From the NCBI RefSeq assembly GCF_003026355.1, contig NZ_PYON01000008.1, positions 124,001 to 188,000 of the forward strand: 64,000 bases of DNA, given 5' to 3'. Within the stretch, counting starts at the first letter, position 1; each line of letters opens with the position of its first letter. The notes under the pieces were generated by a model. That model saw only the letters and a list, made by a program, of their open reading frames with translations, did not search any database and had not been told where the DNA came from. Shown piece by piece: positions 16,867-25,742 of the stretch. Source of the DNA: Photobacterium kishitanii (lineage in GTDB: Bacteria > Pseudomonadota > Gammaproteobacteria > Enterobacterales > Vibrionaceae). The position numbers were made by a program, and so were the translations under genes.

Positions 16867-18129
16867 ATGAAAGCTATTATTGTTATTCTGTTACTCTCCT
16901 TTTCTTTCAATACCTACGCTGCTAAAAAGATCGATGCCTTTGAAGCGCAGAACATGCCAATCACTGAGTTTGTGCAATGGTTCAGTACCTCATTAAATCA
17001 GAACGTGATTTTATCGGAAGGTGTCAAAGGTGCGGTGACGTTCTCTGCTCCCTCGCTTGATGCTAATGACTTCTTCCCTTTTATTGAAACTGTTCTAGCT
17101 AGTAATGGCTTTCGATTAGAGAAGAACGGCAACATTTACAAAGTATCGTTGCTGCGCGTGGGCGATCCATTACCACAAGTATTAGGCCAAGATGTATTAA
17201 TGCCTGGTCAAACTGAAGTTGCTGTAAGAAACATCAATGTTGTACCACCAAAGACCAAGTTTTATGATTTGCTGTATATCGACAATAAGAGTGTCAGCCC
17301 TATTATTCAGACCTTACTGGATAACTACAGCGCCAATACTGGTGAGACGCAAACAGCGTACAGCATTATCACGTTGCCCCATGCTAATAGCTTAATAGTT
17401 ACAGGGTCACCATCGCAGATTGTCCAGATAGATAACCTGATACAGCGTATTGATGTACGTCGAAAGCAGATATTCATTCAAGCGGTAGTGATTGAGTCGC
17501 AGATTAATGATGGTAAGGAAGTTGGTGTAAACCTTAACGCTATGTTGGGCGATTTTGGTTTTTCGGTGATCACCAAACCAGCAGAAAGTATTCTCACTGG
17601 TGGCAGTATCATTTTTAAAGGCGGTGACATAGACGGCCTGATTAATGCGATATCGACTAATAGTAAAACCAAGCTGCTGAGTAAACCGCATTTACTGATC
17701 ACCGACCGTGAACAAGGTTATATCACCGTTGGTCAGAACGTCCCCTTTTTGGTTTCTACTGAAGTAACGGACGGCGGTAATACTATCCAGAAAATTGAAC
17801 GCCAAAACGTAGGTGTATCACTACGAGTAACACCGCATATTATTGGTGATACGGTATTAATGAACATTAACCAAACATCAAGTAGTGTCAGTAATAGTGA
17901 TATAGCGAGTGACATCATTACCAACAATCGCCAGATACAGACAGTGATTCAAGCCAAAGATGGCCAATCAATAATACTTGGTGGCTTGGTTGGTGAGGAA
18001 TCCAGAAATAACGATACTGGAGTACCAATTCTAAAAGACATACCACTAATAGGCTCGCTCTTTGGCTCGACATCAGACAGAGAGATCAATAATCAGTTAT
18101 CGGTATTGATAAAGGTCAGCATCATCTAG
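16867..18129 (+). CDS. Phage-encoded secretin (pIV-like)
   Basis: 420-aa outer-membrane channel with a signal peptide ending TYA. An N-terminal secretin domain precedes a C-terminal secretin core, with VGVSLRVTPHI and GGLVGEESRNNDTGVPILKD motifs near the end. It starts 4 bp after zot, so the two are co-translated. Many Vibrio inoviruses (CTX type) borrow the host EpsD secretin; this one carries its own exit gate, as Ff phages do. Confidence 0.9.
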   Translation: MKAIIVILLLSFSFNTYAAKKIDAFEAQNMPITEFVQWFSTSLNQNVILSEGVKGAVTFSAPSLDANDFFPFIETVLASNGFRLEKNGNIYKVSLLRVGDPLPQVLGQDVLMPGQTEVAVRNINVVPPKTKFYDLLYIDNKSVSPIIQTLLDNYSANTGETQTAYSIITLPHANSLIVTGSPSQIVQIDNLIQRIDVRRKQIFIQAVVIESQINDGKEVGVNLNAMLGDFGFSVITKPAESILTGGSIIFKGGDIDGLINAISTNSKTKLLSKPHLLITDREQGYITVGQNVPFLVSTEVTDGGNTIQKIERQNVGVSLRVTPHIIGDTVLMNINQTSSSVSNSDIASDIITNNRQIQTVIQAKDGQSIILGGLVGEESRNNDTGVPILKDIPLIGSLFGSTSDREINNQLSVLIKVSII

Positions 18130-18621
18130 CTTTTGCTTTAAAAAACAAAAAAGAAAACTTTGATGGCCGGAGGCCAAAACTAAAAGCGCGTTCCCCACTC
18201 CATTAGGATTGTGGATAACGCGCTTTTTTGTTATCCATATGACGATTTTTTCTTTATTTTTAATTATTTTCAATGAGTTAACATATATCTCGCATAACTC
18301 TTTCTTCCTTTTTTATTCATTATCTTTAATCAGATTTGGTTAAAGGTTAGTATTTAAAGCTGAAATTTGCCGCTATAGATTTTGAAATATTTTGAAACAC
18401 AATAAAGAAATAATTAGTAACACTTTATTGCTATTATTCGCGGCGTAAATTTGTAAGTGAGAATAAACAAGCATTACGAAACAATAGCGATAACATGATG
18501 TATCATTCAGTTAAACATGCAGAGATACTTATTTATAAACGAAAACATACCAAGGTTTGATGATTGGCAGGAAGAGTTAAGTGCCAGCATAAACTATTAA
18601 AGTCATACTAGAGGAATAAAA
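18130..18621. other. Intergenic region after phage core, possible ori/terminator region
   Basis: About 490 bp with no gene that I can support. It starts with a large hairpin (18182-18227). A weak half-match to a XerD arm is at 18276-18286 without a partner arm. The rest is AT-rich. Filamentous phage origins are usually intergenic hairpins, so this is one place to look for the plus-strand origin, but no nick site can be named. Confidence 0.4.
18182..18229 (+). terminator. Large terminator hairpin ending the phage assembly operon
   Basis: Arms 18182-18198 and 18211-18227 pair at 15 of 17 positions (core AAAAGCGCGTT / AACGCGCTTTT) around a 12-nt loop, then run into TTTTTT. It should end the transcript that includes zot and the secretin gene. 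Confidence 0.8.
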
Positions 18622-18819
18622 ATGATAAAAAGCACAGCTTTATTTGTATGTAGTTTGTTTTTGTTTCTTGGGAGTTTTATTCAATTTTTTTATTTTATTG
18701 AAACAATCGACTCACTAACAGAAACCATAAAATATAACCCTAAAGACCTAATTGGTATCGTGCCTAGCATATGTACTGGCTATATAGCATCAGTGTTGTT
18801 GAAAGCTGCAAATAAATAA
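18622..18819 (+). CDS. Small two-helix membrane protein in prophage cargo
   Basis: 65-aa protein with two hydrophobic helices (residues about 4-27 and 45-60) joined by a short polar loop. AGAGGAAT precedes the ATG. No family recognised. It opens the cargo segment after the phage structural genes and is well isolated from its neighbours. Small membrane proteins in prophages can be superinfection-exclusion factors or holin/toxin-like, but nothing here proves that. Confidence 0.5.
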   Translation: MIKSTALFVCSLFLFLGSFIQFFYFIETIDSLTETIKYNPKDLIGIVPSICTGYIASVLLKAANK

Positions 18820-19048
18820 TAATTAAAAGAATGAGGTTAGATTTTCTACAACAACCTTACTTGATTTGATACACAAAATTAAAGTTGCTTACTATAGAGT
18901 TTGCTAAAGTAATCTTACTTTAACCCTGTCGTATTCAGTTGTCCGATATACATTTCGTTGAGTACAAAGTTCATCAGTTACTCTAATTTCGTTACATACT
19001 GTTTTTGTATCAAACAAATGACACATTTCATAATTAATTTGAGTATAT

Positions 19049-19288
19049 ATGGAATCTAAAAGTAATAAACAAAATGAAGTGAAAGAAGTAAGTCGTTGGG
19101 GCTGGATTATACCTGTAATCATAGGGGGAATTTTAGCTAAACTCTTCGGATTACTCGGCGCGGCTGTAACTTTTGGTTCTTATTACTTACTGCAACCTAA
19201 AATTGGGATGTTAGGAGCAACTTTATTATCTACAATCTTAGGATTTGGTTCAGCAATTGGTTTTGTCGTATTCCTTCGTGGCGCATAA
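19049..19288 (+). CDS. Small glycine-rich membrane protein in prophage cargo
   Basis: 79-aa protein with a charged N-terminus and two or three glycine-rich hydrophobic helices (IIPVIIGGILAKLFGLLGAA, TLLSTILGFGSAIGFVVFL). Its frame ends 13 bp before the next gene, so the two are probably co-transcribed. The ribosome site is weak (TTTGAGTATAT). Unknown function. Confidence 0.5.
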   Translation: MESKSNKQNEVKEVSRWGWIIPVIIGGILAKLFGLLGAAVTFGSYYLLQPKIGMLGATLLSTILGFGSAIGFVVFLRGA

Positions 19289-19301
19289 AAAGGATCTGTT
19301 T

Positions 19302-20294
19302 ATGCACAAAATAATTCGTATATTTCTATTGTTTCTGTTGATTAGTTTTTCTTTAAGTTCTCATGCTGAAATTAGGCTTACTAATGCATTAGCTAAAGAT
19401 ATTGGTCAAAGCTACGGGTTTTATGTCGGGCAAACACATTCGCTAGATGTTATATCAAATAAATATCCATCTATGGCCTCAGCGGCAGATATCGCTAGAA
19501 GGAAATTCTCTTTAGCATTCGGCTCATCGATTGATGGTATGAGCGCGATGATGGAGAATTTCGATGTTGAAAGATGGAACCAAATTAAGAAAAGATTAGA
19601 TGAACAGATTGAAAAAAACACGAATGCAAATCAAATTTCTAAATATCAAGCTCAGCAGTTTATAGCTCAAGTCCTTGAACGAGCAAAGGGTAATATCGAT
19701 TCGCCAGTAATTGAGACTTATCTTATGTTTAAGTCTGGTTATCAGGAAAATCCAGAGCGTGAGTTTATTGATGGTTTCCGAAAGAAGTATTCTACAAATG
19801 GAGATGGAAAAGCTAAAGGGATAGCTTTTATGATGGAAATGCCTAAAAGCTGGGTAGCAAAGGAAGCTAACCGTCCTAATATTGTGCAGAAGTTTATTAG
19901 TAAAAACGGTAAAGGATCTGAGTTATTCATGATCCTGACTCTAGATACTGGGCAAAAAATTACAGAAAGTGATATTTCTGAAATTCTAAATCAAGAAGAT
20001 ATGCAAAGTTTTTTACCTGAAAATACGACCTATCTTGATAGTGGCAAGCTAACATTGGAAAACTTACCTGGTTATTGGATACGTTACAAAATGGATGCAT
20101 CAAGGGTGAGAACTACAGGTAGCATGGAGATAATGGCGTATAATATTTTTCATGGCAAGAAGTTGATTCAATTTCAGGGGCAAGTTATTACATCTATTAA
20201 TGGAACACCAATCAATAATGGTGGGATAAGTCGATATGAAGAACTATTTGACCTAATGGTAAATAGCTTTGTATTACCTGAAATTTATAAGTAG
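19302..20294 (+). CDS. Periplasmic protein of unknown function in prophage cargo
   Basis: 330-aa exported protein with a clear signal peptide (cleavage near SSHA). The first half is helical and charged; the second half is beta-rich (MEMPKSWVAKEANRPNIVQ, LENLPGYWIRYKM), resembling small ligand-binding or lipocalin/PsbP-like folds, but I cannot name a family. I use the ATG at 19302, preceded by AAAAAGGAT; an upstream in-frame start at 19245 would overlap the previous gene. It could be a periplasmic partner of the adjacent membrane protein. Confidence 0.65.
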   Translation: MHKIIRIFLLFLLISFSLSSHAEIRLTNALAKDIGQSYGFYVGQTHSLDVISNKYPSMASAADIARRKFSLAFGSSIDGMSAMMENFDVERWNQIKKRLDEQIEKNTNANQISKYQAQQFIAQVLERAKGNIDSPVIETYLMFKSGYQENPEREFIDGFRKKYSTNGDGKAKGIAFMMEMPKSWVAKEANRPNIVQKFISKNGKGSELFMILTLDTGQKITESDISEILNQEDMQSFLPENTTYLDSGKLTLENLPGYWIRYKMDASRVRTTGSMEIMAYNIFHGKKLIQFQGQVITSINGTPINNGGISRYEELFDLMVNSFVLPEIYK

Positions 20295-20542
20295 TTATTT
20301 TTCAATCGATTTGTAATCTATAAATTATGATTAGGTACTTAGACTTTTAAACAAGCAAGTGAGCTAATCGTTACTTTTTATTTGGTATATCAAATTATCA
20401 TCTATTGTCAGGATTAATCATTAATAACCGAATTTGAACTGGTTTCAAATAAGTATATTGTAAATCTGACTACATGGTGTTGCACAGCATAAAATCAGTG
20501 TTGTTAAACATAGAACCTGTATAAATAACAGGTTCTATAATT

Positions 20543-20923
20543 CTATTTTAGCCTTTTTAATATTCGAGCTGTTCTTAACACTTCACGTTGAAATTGAAGT
20601 TCATCAGTCGCCCCTATTTCTATGAGAGCATTACCCATGATGATCCTGTTTGGAGTTAACGGCCAACCATCAGGAGAAATTAGTTTTCCTTTACATATTT
20701 TCCAGCCTTGCCAATCATCATCAAGTGGTGATAATTCACGATAAGCGTACATTCTCATTAGACGTTTACATATAGGTGGAATGGTTTTGCCTTTATCCCA
20801 CTGCAAGACGGTCTTAGGAGTCTTAAAACAGAGTTTTGCTGTCATCTCAACTGTTAAGTTACAGGTATAGAATCGGAAGATTTCATTATCAGTAATTTGA
20901 CGTTTTTTATTAGTATTATTCAT
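20543..20923 (-). CDS. DUF3653 phage regulator, copy 1
   Basis: 126-aa protein with an N-terminal helix-turn-helix-like region (MTAKLCFKTPKTVLQWDKGKT) and the conserved PPICKRLMRMY motif of DUF3653 phage proteins. It is paralogous to the protein at 24191-24556 (shared W-D-K-G, IPP-x-CKRLMR and RTAR-x-L motifs) and to the fragment near 27.45 kb. It is divergent from the NERD gene about 200 bp away, so it may control the nuclease/NTPase module. Confidence 0.75.
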   Translation of the reverse strand: MNNTNKKRQITDNEIFRFYTCNLTVEMTAKLCFKTPKTVLQWDKGKTIPPICKRLMRMYAYRELSPLDDDWQGWKICKGKLISPDGWPLTPNRIIMGNALIEIGATDELQFQREVLRTARILKRLK

Positions 20924-21127
20924 ATCTTTGATAAAGAACGAATATTACCACCCGCTTAAATTCTCTATGTGTATAGTAATTGCGACTTTTTGCTTTTACT
21001 GACGATTCAATCAACCGTTCAGCCCCTGCTGACCTTGTTATCGATATCTTATCAATATTTGGACACAAACCCCTTTGAAAACTTGTTTCATAGTGGTAAA
21101 TTCACGCATCCATTTTAGGGGGTGGTT

Positions 21128-21766
21128 ATGTCTGTTTTTCTATATGTTTTTGGATTACTTGTTAGTTTTCTTTTAGGTGGCATTTTTGTCGAGAGAAAAG
21201 TAAAAGAGAAACAGCAATCTAAAGTAAATATTGGCGAGGCCTTGGTTTCAAAGAAATTGAATGACTATTTGTTCCATGAGCAAGTAACGGGGATTGTTGT
21301 AAATAACGTTACTTTATCCATTGATGGTAGTACGACCCAAATTGATCATGTTTTGATTTGTACTAAAGGTGTGTTTGTCATTGAAACCAAGCACTATAAA
21401 GGTTGGATTTATGGTGATGCTAAACAAAAGAAATGGACGCAGGTGTTATTCAAAAAGCGCTCTCAGTTTCAGAACCCTATCCACCAAAATTACAAACATA
21501 TAAAAGCTATTCAAGCCCTATTCGATTTTGTACCGACAGATCAAATTAAGTCGTTAGTTGTGTTTACTGGTGACGGCGAATTTAAAACGCCACGTCCAAA
21601 AGATGTGGTGTTATTAGATGGTATTAGAGATTGGATGAATCAACATGAAAGTCATGTGTTTACTCTTAATCGAATTCAGTTCTGTTATGGCCGCTTGGAG
21701 TATTTGCGAATGCCTGATAATGAACAAACAGATAAGTTACATTTGCAGAACCTATCTCAACTATAG
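21128..21766 (+). CDS. Membrane-anchored NERD-domain nuclease
   Basis: 212-aa protein with one N-terminal membrane helix (residues 3-20) followed by a NERD (nuclease-related) domain. The restriction-endonuclease-like residues are visible: G36-E37, D73 in TTQIDHV, then E86-x-K88 in VFVIETKHYKG. NERD proteins are predicted DNA/RNA nucleases found in defence loci and on plasmids. The GTG at 21122 is in frame, but AGGGGGTGG fits the ATG at 21128. It leads a three-gene set with the KAP NTPase and a coiled-coil membrane protein. Activity is inferred. Confidence 0.8.
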   Translation: MSVFLYVFGLLVSFLLGGIFVERKVKEKQQSKVNIGEALVSKKLNDYLFHEQVTGIVVNNVTLSIDGSTTQIDHVLICTKGVFVIETKHYKGWIYGDAKQKKWTQVLFKKRSQFQNPIHQNYKHIKAIQALFDFVPTDQIKSLVVFTGDGEFKTPRPKDVVLLDGIRDWMNQHESHVFTLNRIQFCYGRLEYLRMPDNEQTDKLHLQNLSQL

Positions 21767-21831
21767 ATTCTATTTTGTTGTGCATTTGTAAGACCGTTTT
21801 AATAAAAGTTTTTATTAGGTTTAAGGTAAAA

Positions 21832-23595
21832 ATGACAGATCATACTAAGATAGCATTAGATCAATATTGTTCTTTAGAAAGTGTAGATTATGCAATCCTT
21901 TTCGATGGCGATTGGGGAATAGGAAAAACATATTCTATAAAAGAGTTTTTGAATACCAAATATGAAGGCAAATATATATATGTATCACTATTTGGTTTAT
22001 CTTCGATTAATGATATTGAGAATGAGATTCTAAAATCTTTCGTATCGATAAATAATAACAAATCTGAATCATTAGAAAAAATATTGAATTCTTTAAATAT
22101 CTCTTTAGGTGAATATAAAATTGGTGGTGCTGGATTTATAATTAAATCTTTGCTCGATATTGATAAAAGAAATAAATTAAAGATATCTAAGTCATTTGTA
22201 TTTTTCTTTGATGATCTTGAGCGGTGGGATGGAAATATAAAGATTTGCATTTCTTATATCAATAAACTTGTTGAGCAGTACAGAGCGAAATGTATAATTG
22301 CATGTGCAAAAAAAAGAGTTAATAATTCATATTTAGACGAATTAGATAATGCAATGCAAAAAACTATAAGACATGTTTATTTGTTTAATCATAACGTTGA
22401 TGATATTTTTAATAATATATTACATCGTAAAATATTATTAGACTATAAAGATAATAAAGCGCTTAATTATATTTTTATTAATGATACGGATAGGTTGAAG
22501 GATTGTATTGAAAAAACTGAGATAAAAAACATAAGAATAATATTCATCTCTTTTGTATTGTTTAATTATATTTATGTGAACAATAAAGAAATTTTTGATA
22601 AAAATCTTCTTTTATCTTTTTATCTATATCAAGTCTTACTTTGTTGTGTACATATCAGTCATGGCTCTGATTTTCATAAAGAGAAAAAAGATTTATTTTT
22701 CGAACATGAAAGTAATTCGTCAATGTTATTAAATCAAATGGGATATTTTGATGAAGGTGTTCTTTCGGAAAATCAGAAAGAAATTCTATTAGCTATCTTG
22801 CATAACAAAGATTACATATGTGTAAATAGCATAAAAAATATTGTAAAAAAAGGTTATTATGACATTGATGATTTCAAATATTCATTTGATTTATGGAATA
22901 TTGACAATGATCTATTGAGCTATTTTGATACATTTAAACATTGGTACAAGGATAACGAAACAGCAGATAATTTAAGAAAACACGCATTTAAATTAATGTT
23001 TTTGAAGACGGAAATTAAACATCCAAACGATATACTAGCTTTTTCAGAACGGGTTTGCGCTGATATAGATAGAGAAGCATTTAAATTTGATTGTGAACTC
23101 TTTAAGGGAAAGATAATTCGTTATATAGACTATCTTTTTGAGTTTGAAACTTTAGAGTATGTAGAGTTTGATTATATTGAATATGGCATAGACGGTTTTA
23201 AGTTTTGTGCAGAAATTAGAGATTATTTAATTGAACTCAATAATAAAATCAAAATGAAAAATAAAATAAAAGAAGCTATGGGTATTTGGGACTTGTCTCG
23301 TAAAGGTGTTCATATCTCATCTGATAAAATGAACATAGATTTATTTAATCATATTGATTCTTTTGAAGCTTTAAATATTATGGAAGGAATGAAAAACGAA
23401 CAATTATTTGAGTTTGCTAGAGCTATTGGATCACGATATGACAGAGTGCGTAAATGTAATAATGATGACTTGAATAATGCTTTAAAAGTTTCAGTACTTA
23501 TTCGTGAAAAATACAAGGATGAATATTCTATTTCAGCTTCACATTTAAAATTTATATCAGCCGTTATAAATAAATATAGTGTTAATAAAAAATAA
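21832..23595 (+). CDS. KAP-type P-loop NTPase
   Basis: 587-aa NTPase with Walker A G26-D-W-G-I-G-K32-T33 and Walker B FFFDDLER (D127-D128-L-E-R), the DDLER pattern typical of the KAP/STAND-related NTPases used in bacterial immunity (for example QatA). The remaining 400+ residues are helical, lysine- and asparagine-rich, and unrecognised, presumably sensor or effector. The gene is strikingly AT-rich compared with the phage structural genes, a sign of separate origin. It lies 65 bp after the NERD gene and 45 bp before the next. No long hydrophobic insertion in the NTPase is evident. Confidence 0.8.
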   Translation: MTDHTKIALDQYCSLESVDYAILFDGDWGIGKTYSIKEFLNTKYEGKYIYVSLFGLSSINDIENEILKSFVSINNNKSESLEKILNSLNISLGEYKIGGAGFIIKSLLDIDKRNKLKISKSFVFFFDDLERWDGNIKICISYINKLVEQYRAKCIIACAKKRVNNSYLDELDNAMQKTIRHVYLFNHNVDDIFNNILHRKILLDYKDNKALNYIFINDTDRLKDCIEKTEIKNIRIIFISFVLFNYIYVNNKEIFDKNLLLSFYLYQVLLCCVHISHGSDFHKEKKDLFFEHESNSSMLLNQMGYFDEGVLSENQKEILLAILHNKDYICVNSIKNIVKKGYYDIDDFKYSFDLWNIDNDLLSYFDTFKHWYKDNETADNLRKHAFKLMFLKTEIKHPNDILAFSERVCADIDREAFKFDCELFKGKIIRYIDYLFEFETLEYVEFDYIEYGIDGFKFCAEIRDYLIELNNKIKMKNKIKEAMGIWDLSRKGVHISSDKMNIDLFNHIDSFEALNIMEGMKNEQLFEFARAIGSRYDRVRKCNNDDLNNALKVSVLIREKYKDEYSISASHLKFISAVINKYSVNKK

Positions 23596-23640
23596 TTTAA
23601 TATCAACCACAATAATATTTTTATACATAAAGGAAAACAA

Positions 23641-24108
23641 ATGTTTTATGAGTTTTTAAAATTTGGTTACTTAGGTCTTTTGGCTATTTTAGTCATTCTA
23701 TGTTACAAAATAATAGAAAACGGTACTAAAAATAACCGTCCTCTGAAGGAAACGTTAATTATCCTTACTTTCTTTTCTTCATTGAGTTTAATTGGTGGTA
23801 CCGTAGGTTATTTATGGGCATCTAAAGAACTTGAGGTAGCTAGAGCTAAAGAAAGTACGGCAGAAATACTTAAGCAGCAAATAAATACAATTATCCAATT
23901 ACATAATAATTCTATGGCTCCGCTTCAATTGGCATTAAAAAATTCTACTGAAAAAATGACTGAAAGCTATCTTTCAACCCTTAGAGAACAATATATGAGA
24001 GAAATTGATCAAATTAATACTGTTATTCAAGGTCGTGAGCCTGAGTTAGAGAAAAGGATTAGTGCGCTTAATACTGTTTTCAATCAAGTAGAGCAAGCTA
24101 AGGGATAA
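23641..24108 (+). CDS. Membrane protein with C-terminal coiled coil
   Basis: 155-aa protein with two membrane helices (about residues 8-25 and 40-60) and a long charged, heptad-like C-terminal tail (ELEVARAKESTAEILKQQ onward, ending ELEKRISALNTVFNQVEQ). AAAGGAAAA precedes the ATG. It is the third gene of the NERD-KAP set and ends before a terminator. Family not recognised. A two-helix anchor with a cytoplasmic coiled coil would suit a membrane-acting effector or scaffold for the NTPase (inference). Confidence 0.65.
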   Translation: MFYEFLKFGYLGLLAILVILCYKIIENGTKNNRPLKETLIILTFFSSLSLIGGTVGYLWASKELEVARAKESTAEILKQQINTIIQLHNNSMAPLQLALKNSTEKMTESYLSTLREQYMREIDQINTVIQGREPELEKRISALNTVFNQVEQAKG

Positions 24109-24162
24109 TGGATCAAGCATACATCTATGATAAAATTTTTTAAGTTTTTTAAATAGAATTTG

Positions 24163-24191
24163 AAAAGCCGACTAATTCAGTCGGCTTTTTT
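24163..24191. terminator. Bidirectional terminator at the end of the cargo module
   Basis: A perfect 11-bp stem (AAAAGCCGACT) with an AATTC loop and TTTTTT on the plus strand. It serves the convergent coiled-coil membrane protein and DUF3653 copy 2 genes. Confidence 0.85.
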
Positions 24192-24556
24192 CATGGTAAG
24201 TTTTTCAGCATCCTTGCCGTCTGAATGATCTTCGTTTTAAGTACCCTTTCATTCTCTGAATTAATCTCCATTAACGCATAACCCATTAGTATCTGCTCTG
24301 GCTTGAGTGAGATGCCTGCCTCGTTAGTTAGCTCCCCATGATCAATCCGCCATCCTTTCCACTTAGGATTAATGGTAGCTAGTTCCATGCCTCTGTATAT
24401 ACGCATTAGTCTTTTGCACTCTGGCGGAATGGGATTTCCCTTATCCCATCGCGTGATGGTGGTCACACTTTTGAAACAAAGTGCAGCGGTGTCTTCTTTG
24501 GATAATCCACAGACGAATTTACGAAAAATATAGTTCTGAGTAAGGTTGGTTCTCAT
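24191..24556 (-). CDS. DUF3653 phage regulator, copy 2
   Basis: 121-aa paralogue of the protein at 20543-20923, same strand, with the same order of motifs: LCFKSVTTITRWDKGNPIPP, ECKRLMRIY and a C-terminal QTARML. The two copies frame the NERD-KAP-membrane genes. It is the last gene before the right dif-like site, so it or its partner may take part in controlling the prophage. Regulatory role inferred from the HTH-like N-terminus. Confidence 0.75.
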   Translation of the reverse strand: MRTNLTQNYIFRKFVCGLSKEDTAALCFKSVTTITRWDKGNPIPPECKRLMRIYRGMELATINPKWKGWRIDHGELTNEAGISLKPEQILMGYALMEINSENERVLKTKIIQTARMLKNLP

Positions 24557-24655
24557 AACATTACATTCCGCTTATTTTGGTAAGTTTTGTGATTGCTTTT
24601 TTTTGCTTGTTATTTTGGTATAATTCAATTAAATCAATAATATATGTAGGAATAA

Positions 24656-24685
24656 CTTTAACATAAGGCAAGCATAATGCGCACT
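24656..24685 (-). other. Second dif-like site / right prophage junction (attR)
   Basis: Read on the minus strand: perfect XerC arm AGTGCGCATTA, then TGCTTGCC (8 bp instead of 6), then a XerD arm TTATGTTAAAG with one mismatch to the left site. Same orientation as the left site, so the two are direct repeats bounding a 14.3-kb element. The 8-bp centre suggests XerC-first phage integration or a cer-like spacing, and that this copy is not the normal dimer-resolution site. Confidence 0.8.
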
Positions 24686-24800
24686 GAGGGAAATATAATG
24701 ATAGGGCTTAAAAAGGCTGTAAAACCAAGGCGTAAGCTTAGTAACTCTGGATACTTAATTTGTCCATTATGTCTGCCTATATTTTCAGTTTTATCTGGTT
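24686..24800 (-). pseudogene. Degraded 3' end of a second DUF3693 repressor gene
   Basis: The sequence immediately right of the second XerC arm is clearly related at the nucleotide level to the 3' third of the repressor gene at 10354-10470 (shared GAGGGAAATATAATGATAGG, then a mosaic of matches), but small indels and stops break the frame. It must come from another integrated filamentous phage or an earlier integration, because chromosomal DNA alone would not carry repressor sequence here. Confidence 0.75.
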
Positions 24801-24970
24801 GATCTTTATGTATCGTTAAAATATTCACAATTGGATATGCTAGCTATATAACGAAAAAGACCTTCCATTAGGGCGGTCTTGGTATCGAAGTACATAGGAT
24901 GGATATTAGATGTTTCTACCCTATTGTGTTACGTGGCTATTGCATAAGCTCTTTGGAAAATTCCAACAGC

Positions 24971-25528
24971 TTATTGGTTCTCATGAATAATTCTGAGTAA
25001 CTTAGCAGGAGTTCCGCCATATAGTGAATCAGGTGGGACATCTGTATTAACAACCGAGTTAGCCGCAATCACAGATCGTGCACCAATGGTTACACCTTTG
25101 TTGATCACAACATTGCCACCAATCCACACATCATCCTCAATGATAATAGGATCGTTAATGGTTTCCCAGTTACGACGGTTGAGATAGTTTAAGTCATGGC
25201 TAGCACAGTAAAGCTGCGTGTTAGGACCAATCATCACGTTATTACCAATAATAATTTTAGCCCCATCCAACATCGTCACGTTCATATTGATGAAGGTCTT
25301 TTCTCCAATTGAGATCGTTTTACCGAACTCACAATAAAATGGAGAACGGACGATACTCGAAGCTGGCATCTTTTCCATCAACTGTTGAAACAGCTCAATA
25401 CGTTGAGAGTCATCTGTACTTTGGTTTATGGCCTGCAATAAGTTCGAAGCATTTTGACGAATATGGTTAATAATGTCTGAGCCGCAGTCAAAGTCTTTAC
25501 CTGCAAGCATCTTTTCGAATTCGGTCAT
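24971..25528 (-). CDS. Hexapeptide-repeat acetyltransferase (maltose/galactoside O-acetyltransferase family)
   Basis: 185-aa left-handed beta-helix acetyltransferase. Seen: a Maa/NodL-type N-terminus (MTEFEKMLAGKDFDCG), the YCEFGKTISIGEKTFIN entry strand, the catalytic-histidine loop LYCASHDLN, and the closing WIGGNVVINKGVTIGARSVIAANSVV with GGTPAKLLR. It acetylates a sugar or similar acceptor from acetyl-CoA. An in-frame TTG lies 12 bp upstream, but GAGAG fits the ATG at 25528. It is the first intact gene after the prophage junction and could be chromosomal or accessory. Confidence 0.85.
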   Translation of the reverse strand: MTEFEKMLAGKDFDCGSDIINHIRQNASNLLQAINQSTDDSQRIELFQQLMEKMPASSIVRSPFYCEFGKTISIGEKTFINMNVTMLDGAKIIIGNNVMIGPNTQLYCASHDLNYLNRRNWETINDPIIIEDDVWIGGNVVINKGVTIGARSVIAANSVVNTDVPPDSLYGGTPAKLLRIIHENQ

Positions 25529-25742
25529 GTTATCTCTCAACTTAATATATGTTATTGATGTGGTGTTTTATTACTCACTGCGTTAGCTATTTATTTTTCA
25601 TTAGTTAAAAGTAATAAAACACTTCAGCATGATACTAAGTTTTTTATATTTATTCTGGTTATAACGACTATTTTAATCATTATTATCTTATATCTCATAC
25701 ATCTATGGTATGAGGTTCCGATTCTAGACGTCATAATCAACT

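Noticed and set aside
18276-18303. Possible third dif-like site in the phage intergenic region
   Set aside because: Only a 9/11 XerD-arm match; the expected XerC arm is absent.
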